Of a stretch of DNA of 19,045 bases, positions 14,492 to 19,045 are shown in pieces. The notes below the pieces were generated by a model. It was not told the origin of the DNA and searched no databases. It saw only the letters and a list, made by a program, of their open reading frames with translations. A program made the translations under genes and the position numbers. The stretch covers positions 1-19,045 of the forward strand of contig JAHCKF010000027.1 in the NCBI GenBank assembly GCA_026125925.1. The letters are read 5' to 3'. This DNA is from Pseudolabrys sp. Its GTDB lineage: Bacteria; Pseudomonadota; Alphaproteobacteria; Rhizobiales; Xanthobacteraceae. Numbering within the stretch: the first letter of the stretch is position 1; every line of letters begins with the position of its first letter.

Positions 14492-15607
14492 TCAGGTCGC
14501 CGCGGTTCGGCCCCACGGGCCACGAAGGTCCTTCGGCAGCGCGTCGCCGAGCATCACCATCTCGGCGATGGTCTCCGAAGTGATCAGGCCGGTCAGGCGG
14601 CCGTCTGTGTCGGTAACGCCGACCGCTACGGCTTCCTTCTCCTGCAGCAGCTTGAAAGCGTCATCGAGCGAGGCGCGGTGGCCGATGGTCGGGATGTCCG
14701 CGCTCATGGCGTCGGCGACGCGGGCGTCGGGGCCGAGCGTCTTGATCGCCTTGATAATGCCGTCGCGGGCCAGCAGGCCGACCGGCTTGCCGGCGTCATC
14801 GACCACCGGGAATTCGCCCTGGCTGGTGGCCAGCAAGGTCTGCACCGCTTCATCGACATGGGCGTCGGGCTTGAGGGTGGCGAACTGCGTCATCATCGCA
14901 TGACTCACCGGCACGCCGCGCGACACCGCCCGCAGCGCCACCATATGTGCTTCCGACGACGCCGCGAGATACACGAAGATGGCGATGAAGATCAGGATCG
15001 GATTGTACAGCAGGCCGAAGAAGCCGAGCGCGAAGGCGACGAACTGGCCGATCGCCGCCGCTACTTCGGTGGCGCGCACATAACCGAGCCGTGTCGCCAG
15101 CGCGGCGCGCAGCACGCGGCCGCCGTCCATGGGAAAGGCGGGAATGAGATTGAACAGCGCGAGAAACAGGTTCACCGCGGCCAGCCGATCGACCATCGAG
15201 ATCTGGCCGTTGTCGATCGACGCCGCGGCGCTCTGCGTGATCTCGGCGCCGCCGAACGCGATCAGCAGGAGCGCGATGGCGACATTCACCAAAGGCCCGG
15301 CGATGGCGATGAGGAATTCCTGACCAGGCTGCTCGGGGATGCGCTCGAGCTGGGCGACGCCGCCGATCGGCAGCAACGTCACATACGGCGTGGCAACGCC
15401 GAAATAACGCGCCGTGAAGATGTGGCCGAATTCGTGCAGCAGCACGCAGGCAAACAGCAGGACCATGAAGGCGACGCTGGACCACGCCTCGGCGCCGCCG
15501 CCCCGCGAGTAGCTCGCGGCGAAGATCCAGGCCAGAAACAGCAGGAAGGTGATGTGGATGCGGACGACGGTGCCGGCAACCTTGCCGATGCTCAGTGACC
15601 AGGACAT
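14492..15607 (-). CDS. M50 site-2 protease family protein with tandem CBS domains
   Basis: The 371-residue product has an N-terminal membrane metalloprotease domain with zinc motif HEFGH (58-62) in a transmembrane helix and the second motif PAFPMDGGR, whose D161 is the likely third ligand. About six helices cover residues 15-215. Two CBS domains occupy about 237-290 and 298-352. This is the SpoIVFB-like subgroup, in which CBS domains bind adenine nucleotides and tune intramembrane cleavage of a membrane-bound substrate. The substrate is unknown; no anti-sigma factor gene is adjacent. The ATG at 15607 is preceded by GAGG. It is divergent from the pterin dehydratase gene. Confidence 0.93.
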   Translation of the reverse strand: MSWSLSIGKVAGTVVRIHITFLLFLAWIFAASYSRGGGAEAWSSVAFMVLLFACVLLHEFGHIFTARYFGVATPYVTLLPIGGVAQLERIPEQPGQEFLIAIAGPLVNVAIALLLIAFGGAEITQSAAASIDNGQISMVDRLAAVNLFLALFNLIPAFPMDGGRVLRAALATRLGYVRATEVAAAIGQFVAFALGFFGLLYNPILIFIAIFVYLAASSEAHMVALRAVSRGVPVSHAMMTQFATLKPDAHVDEAVQTLLATSQGEFPVVDDAGKPVGLLARDGIIKAIKTLGPDARVADAMSADIPTIGHRASLDDAFKLLQEKEAVAVGVTDTDGRLTGLITSETIAEMVMLGDALPKDLRGPWGRTAAT

Positions 15608-15744
15608 GAGGACCTCGCTAAATCCCGCGCACCATGAAAATAGGCTCGTTCCGAACCCTTTGCGAGGCCGGGGCGTTGTAAAAAGGGCTGGCCAAAAAGC
15701 CCTGCCAGGACATCATGCCGCGATCGGAAACGAGGGGATGTGAT

Positions 15745-16038
15745 ATGGCGCAAAAACTGACCGCCGAGGCGCGCAAGGCCGCGCTCGCCCGGCTCCCCGG
15801 CTGGGCCGACGCGCCGGATCGGGATGCCATCGTCAAGAAGTTCGTGTTCAAGGATTTCAACCAGGCCTTCGGCTTCATGACCCGAGCGGCGCTGGTGGCG
15901 GAAAAGATGGACCACCATCCGGAGTGGTTCAACGTCTACAAGACCGTCGACGTGACGCTTGCGACGCATGATGCCGGCGGCGTCACCGAGCTCGACATCA
16001 AGCTGGCGGAGGCGATGGAGAGGATGGCGGGCTCCTAA
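15745..16038 (+). CDS. phhB: Pterin-4a-carbinolamine dehydratase
   Basis: From the ATG at 15745, behind GAGGGG, the product is 97 residues, the usual family size. The active-site motif [16 protein letters not shown] gives the catalytic pair H57-H58 and W61, and [11 protein letters not shown] completes the conserved C-terminal half. The enzyme dehydrates 4a-hydroxytetrahydrobiopterin in pterin recycling, usually with phenylalanine hydroxylase, which is not in this window. In many alphaproteobacteria the gene stands alone. An in-frame ATG at 15715 is less likely because the extension is poor and lacks a ribosome site. Confidence 0.94.
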   Translation: MAQKLTAEARKAALARLPGWADAPDRDAIVKKFVFKDFNQAFGFMTRAALVAEKMDHHPEWFNVYKTVDVTLATHDAGGVTELDIKLAEAMERMAGS

Positions 16039-16042
16039 ATCT

Positions 16043-16211
16043 GTCGTCCCGGGCGAGCCAACGGGTCCGCGCGAAGCGCGGCCCGATGACAGGCTCCGCG
16101 AGACCCGGGACCCATACCCACCGTGCCATCGAGAAGTCACGGCGTATGGGTCCCCGCCCATAGGCGTTCTGAAAGAACGCCGTCCTTCGGACGGCTATGC
16201 GCGGGGACGAC
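16043..16211. repeat. Palindromic dispersed repeat, family A copy 2
   Basis: It starts with GTCGTCCCGGG and ends with GGGGACGAC. The right half (16140-16211) is 71/72 identical to 3751-3822; the only difference is a C for T in the CATAG arm. It lies between phhB and the DUF1232 gene, both on the plus strand. Confidence 0.88.
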
Positions 16212-16250
16212 GTCCTTGAACTTCGCTCTTTCGGCCCCCAAATAAAAAAG

Positions 16251-16610
16251 ATGCGCACCGCCCGTACTTCCTACGGAACTTCATCGGCCGCCGACGATCC
16301 GTCGTTGCAGCGCAAGTTCTGGCGCAAGCTCGGCGCCGCCGCCGCGCAGGTCCCGTTCGCCGAGGATCTGCTGGCGGCCTATTACTGTGCCTTCGACCGC
16401 GCCACGCCGCTGCAGGTGAAAGGCACGCTGGTCGCGGCGATTGCCTATTTCGTGCTGCCTTTCGATGTCGTGCCGGACATGCTGCCGGTGCTCGGCTTCA
16501 CCGACGACGCCGCCGTGTTGATGACCGCGCTCAAGCTGGTGTCGAGCCACATGCGCCCCGAGCACCGCGACGCGGCGCGCGAGAAGCTGGGGCAGTTGAA
16601 GGCAGCGTGA
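16251..16610 (+). CDS. DUF1232 (YkvA-family) small membrane-associated protein
   Basis: The 119-residue product carries the DUF1232 core IAYFVLPFDVVPDMLPVLGFTDDAAVL (about 64-90), in which the P-x-D-x-x-P-D turn and the DD pair are the family signature. Proteins of this family have one or two short hydrophobic segments and no agreed function. The frame stays open upstream to 16197, but that part is translated from the dispersed repeat, so the ATG at 16251 is preferred. It has no good Shine-Dalgarno (only an A-rich run), so the start is less certain than the gene. Confidence 0.85.
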   Translation: MRTARTSYGTSSAADDPSLQRKFWRKLGAAAAQVPFAEDLLAAYYCAFDRATPLQVKGTLVAAIAYFVLPFDVVPDMLPVLGFTDDAAVLMTALKLVSSHMRPEHRDAAREKLGQLKAA

Positions 16611-16618
16611 TTCTCGCT

Positions 16619-16719
16619 GTCGTCCCGGGCGAGCGTTAGCGAGACCCGGGACCCATAGCCACCGGCCCATCCGAATTGCGATGTCGGTGATGATGGATCC
16701 CCGCTTTCGCGGGGATGAC
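16619..16719. repeat. Palindromic dispersed repeat, family A variant copy 3
   Basis: The left arm GTCGTCCCGGG...CCCGGGACCCATA matches copy 2 in design, and the right arm ATCCCCGC-TTTC-GCGGGGAT-GACC is a diverged variant of the GGGGACGAC end. It lies between the convergent DUF1232 and dehydrogenase genes. Confidence 0.7.
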
Positions 16720-16742
16720 CGGCGTTTGTTTGGCTGCCGAGT

Positions 16743-17717
16743 CTACGGCTTCAAAATGACCTTCCCCATCACCTGGCGTTCGGCAATCGCCTTGAGCGCC
16801 GCGGCCGCCTCGTTCAGCGGATACACCGCATGCACATGCGACGACAGTTTGCCGTCCGCCGCCCAGGCGAGTAGCTGCGCGGTGTTGGCACGATGGCCGT
16901 CCGGATCGCGCTCGGTCCACGCGCCCCAGAACACGCCGAGCACATTGGCGCTCTTCAACAGATAGAGATTGAACGGCACCTTCGGGATGTCGCCGGCGGC
17001 AAAGCCGATGACGAGGTATCGGCCTTCCCAGGCGATGCCGCGCAGCGCGGCCTCGGCGTAGGCGCCGCCGACCGGATCGTAAATGACGTCGGCGCCCTTG
17101 CCGTTCGTGACGCGGCGCAGTCCGTCTTTCAGATTTTCCGTGGTGTAATCGATGCCGTCATCGGCGCCGTGCTGGCGGCAGAAGTCGAGCTTCTCCGGCG
17201 ACGAGGCGCAGGCGATGACGCGCGCGCCCATCAGCTTGCCGATCTCGATGGCGGCGAGGCCGGTGCCGCCCGATGCGCCGAGCACGGCGAGCGTCTCGCC
17301 TTGGTGGAGATGCGCGCGGTCCTTCAGCGCGTAGAGTGTCGTGCCGTAGGTGACGCAGAGCCCGGCGGCGCGGTCGAAGTCGAGGCCGTCCGGGATCGGC
17401 GTCAGCGCCTGCGACGGCACCGCGATGAGTTCGCGCGCTGCTCCATAGCCGGTGAAACCCAGCACGCGGTCACCGGCTTTAAACGCGGTGACGTCGGGTG
17501 CGACCGATTCGACCACGCCGGCGAATTCCGCCGACGGCGAGAACGGGAAGGCGGGCTTGGTCTGGTACTTGCCCTGGACGATCAGTGTGTCGAAGAAGTT
17601 CAGGGCCGCTGCCTTCACCCGGACCACGACCTCGCCGGGCCCGGCTACAGGATCGGCGATCTCAGCCAGTTCGAGTTCGTCGGGCGGGCCGTAATGCGTG
17701 CAGAGCAGGGCTTTCAT
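16743..17717 (-). CDS. Zinc-free quinone oxidoreductase-type (MDR) dehydrogenase
   Basis: The 324-residue product has a GroES-like N-terminal domain (PGEVVVRVKAAALNFFD at about 27-43) and a Rossmann domain with VLGASGGTG at about 145-153. It lacks the GHE zinc motif of alcohol dehydrogenases, so it belongs to the zeta-crystallin/QOR branch, which reduces quinones or enones with NADPH. The conserved GYGAARELIAV segment and the C-terminal MGKVILKP are typical. The start at 17717 gives the standard MKALLCTHYGPP N-terminus. It is divergent from the IalB gene. The physiological substrate is unknown. Confidence 0.93.
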   Translation of the reverse strand: MKALLCTHYGPPDELELAEIADPVAGPGEVVVRVKAAALNFFDTLIVQGKYQTKPAFPFSPSAEFAGVVESVAPDVTAFKAGDRVLGFTGYGAARELIAVPSQALTPIPDGLDFDRAAGLCVTYGTTLYALKDRAHLHQGETLAVLGASGGTGLAAIEIGKLMGARVIACASSPEKLDFCRQHGADDGIDYTTENLKDGLRRVTNGKGADVIYDPVGGAYAEAALRGIAWEGRYLVIGFAAGDIPKVPFNLYLLKSANVLGVFWGAWTERDPDGHRANTAQLLAWAADGKLSSHVHAVYPLNEAAAALKAIAERQVMGKVILKP

Positions 17718-17933
17718 GGACGTCCTGATGGGGCGTGAATTTCGGCGGGTTCTAACATGGAGCCGCGGGACGGCGAGCGCCGGGGCATGGTGCCATTAAC
17801 TTTTCGCCGCTAAGGTGGCGTGGAAAGGTCAATTGTGCCTTCACTATGCCGATATTGGTCCGTTAGTGGGCCGGTGTCTCCTTGAAACTCAGGCGGCGTG
17901 CCACGCGTCGTTCCATTCAACCGGTAGGTCCCG

Positions 17934-18491
17934 ATGAGAATGAAACATTGCCTAAGCCCCGCGATTGCCTTGGTGACCGCCGGTGCGGCGGTTCTGATCG
18001 CTTTTTCCCTTCAGCCGGCTCAGGCCCAGTCCAGGAATCCGGCCGATCAGGCCGTGTTGCTCGGCCAGTTCGGCGACTGGGGCGCCTATACGGCGACCCC
18101 GGGCGGCAAGAAGGTCTGCTTCGTGCTGTCCAAACCGACCTCGGCGACCACCGACCCGCCGGGCCGCAACCGTGACCAGTCCTATGCATTCGTCTCGACC
18201 CGCCCCGCCGAAAAGGTGAAGAACGAGGTCTCGGTCATCGTCGGCTATCCGCAGAAAGCCAACCACGACGCCAGTGCGGCGGTCGATGGCAAGACATATG
18301 TCCTGTACACGCAGAACGACGGCGCCTGGGTGAAAAATGCCAATGAGGAAGCGCAGATGGTCGAGTCCATGCGCAAGGGTTCCGACCTGGTGATCCAGAG
18401 CGAATCCTCCCGCGGCACCAAGACCACGGATACCTACTCGCTCAAGGGCATTTCCGACGCGCTCGACAAGGTCGCCGCGGAGTGTAAATAG
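17934..18491 (+). CDS. IalB-family exported protein
   Basis: The 185-residue product has a signal peptide (core at about 10-27, cleavage expected after AQA at 31). The mature domain shows the invasion-associated locus B pattern: FGDWGAYTA near residue 46, KKVCFVLSKP with Cys62, a central NEVSVIVGYP strand and a C-terminal SLKGISDALDKVAAECK with Cys184. The two cysteines of the mature protein probably form a disulfide. IalB of Bartonella contributes to erythrocyte entry, but the family is common in free-living alphaproteobacteria, where it is a periplasmic or outer-surface protein of unknown role. A second in-frame ATG at 17940 is an equally possible start. An intrinsic terminator follows. Confidence 0.9.
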   Translation: MRMKHCLSPAIALVTAGAAVLIAFSLQPAQAQSRNPADQAVLLGQFGDWGAYTATPGGKKVCFVLSKPTSATTDPPGRNRDQSYAFVSTRPAEKVKNEVSVIVGYPQKANHDASAAVDGKTYVLYTQNDGAWVKNANEEAQMVESMRKGSDLVIQSESSRGTKTTDTYSLKGISDALDKVAAECK

Positions 18492-18525
18492 GCTCCGCAA
18501 CTGCCTACATAGACGGGGTACCCCT

Positions 18526-18557
18526 GACCCTCTCCCACCGGAGAGGGTCAAGTTTTT
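18526..18557 (+). terminator. Intrinsic terminator after the IalB gene
   Basis: GACCCTCTCC (18526-18535) pairs perfectly with GGAGAGGGTC (18540-18549) around CACC, followed by AAGTTTTT. It separates the IalB gene from rlmN. Confidence 0.9.
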
Positions 18558-18584
18558 CCCGTTCCGCGTGATAGATTAGTTCCG

Positions 18585-19045
18585 ATGACTCTCGCCGCCG
18601 ACCAGAACAGCGCCATCCCCGGCTTCGTCGAAAAGACGGCGCTCGAAGCCTATGTCGCCCCTGACAAGCCGTCGCTCGTCGGTTTGTCGCGGGCGGAGCT
18701 GTCGGACGTGCTGGGCGAGCTCGGCATCGCGCCCGCGCAGCGCAAGATGCGGGTGCAACAGCTCTGGCACTGGATCTACTTCCGCGGCGCTACCTCGTTC
18801 GAGACCATGACGACGATCTCGAAGGAACTGCGCGCGTTGCTCGCGACCCGCTACACCGTCGATCGTCCCGAAGTCATCGCCGAGCAGGTCTCGGTCGACG
18901 GTACGCGCAAATGGTTGCTGCGACTCCCCGGCGACAAGGATTCCAAGCTGCCGCACGACGTCGAGTGCGTCTATATCCCCGACACCGAGCGCGGCACCTT
19001 GTGCGTCTCCAGCCAGGTCGGCTGCACGCTGACCTGCGCCTTCTG
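18585..19045 (+). CDS. rlmN: 23S rRNA/tRNA (adenine-C2) methyltransferase RlmN, N-terminal part
   Basis: The frame from the ATG at 18585 stays open to the window edge and gives 153 residues plus two bases of the next codon. The N-terminal domain ([24 protein letters not shown]) and KWLLRLPGD are typical of RlmN. The last visible part, [13 protein letters not shown], contains C147 and C151 of the radical-SAM CxxxCxxC cluster; the third cysteine is the codon cut at the edge (TG-). RlmN makes 2-methyladenosine at 23S rRNA A2503 and tRNA A37. The SAM-binding part and the catalytic C-terminal cysteine lie outside the window. An IalB-rlmN order is common in Bradyrhizobium relatives. Confidence 0.96.
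   Translation, partial: MTLAADQNSAIPGFVEKTALEAYVAPDKPSLVGLSRAELSDVLGELGIAPAQRKMRVQQLWHWIYFRGATSFETMTTISKELRALLATRYTVDRPEVIAEQVSVDGTRKWLLRLPGDKDSKLPHDVECVYIPDTERGTLCVSSQVGCTLTCAF

Overview
This 19 kb stretch of GC-rich DNA looks like a chromosome segment from an alphaproteobacterium of the order Hyphomicrobiales, probably near Bradyrhizobiaceae/Xanthobacteraceae. The signs are a perfect EcfG-type promoter (GGAAC-N17-CGTT), a perfect CtrA box (TTAA-N7-TTAAC), an IalB-family gene next to rlmN, the order YggT / DUF167 / folD, and palindromic dispersed repeats at gene ends. The assignment is inferred from these features, not from a database match. I see no phage, plasmid, transposase, integrase, CRISPR or rRNA.

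Layout. Positions 1-70 hold the tail of an upstream gene, followed by tRNA-Thr(CGU). At 491-2123 lie two tandem, related ParA/MinD-type P-loop ATPases without a ParB partner; the second has a degenerate Walker A. A 45-residue membrane protein follows, behind an EcfG general-stress promoter. At 2409-3707 is an LplT-like MFS transporter whose last residues are read out of a dispersed repeat. A PcaB/PurB-type lyase lies on the minus strand (3849-5198), divergent from a TPR lipoprotein. Next come a TerB-like protein, an SDR dehydrogenase, tRNA-Ala(CGC, minus), and the block YggT / DUF167 / folD. A GNAT acetyltransferase with a CtrA box and typA/bipA follow on the minus strand.

At 12129-14365 a two-gene minus-strand operon encodes a 649-residue secreted protein of unknown family with ten cysteines after its signal peptide, translationally coupled to a 96-residue exported proline-rich protein. 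Upstream are an M50 site-2 protease with two CBS domains (minus), pterin-4a-carbinolamine dehydratase (plus), a DUF1232 protein (plus), a zinc-free quinone-oxidoreductase-type dehydrogenase (minus), an IalB-family exported protein (plus) with a clear terminator, and the first 153 codons of rlmN, cut at its radical-SAM cysteine cluster.

Most genes are housekeeping or conserved single units: translation and RNA modification (tRNAs, typA, rlmN), one-carbon metabolism (folD), pterin recycling, and envelope proteins. The best candidates for undescribed biology are the ATPase pair, the stress-promoter micropeptide, and the secreted two-gene operon with its unusual leader. Five repeat copies sit between genes, three of them between convergent genes, and two share a 72-bp core (71/72 identical) that can fold into a three-way junction.
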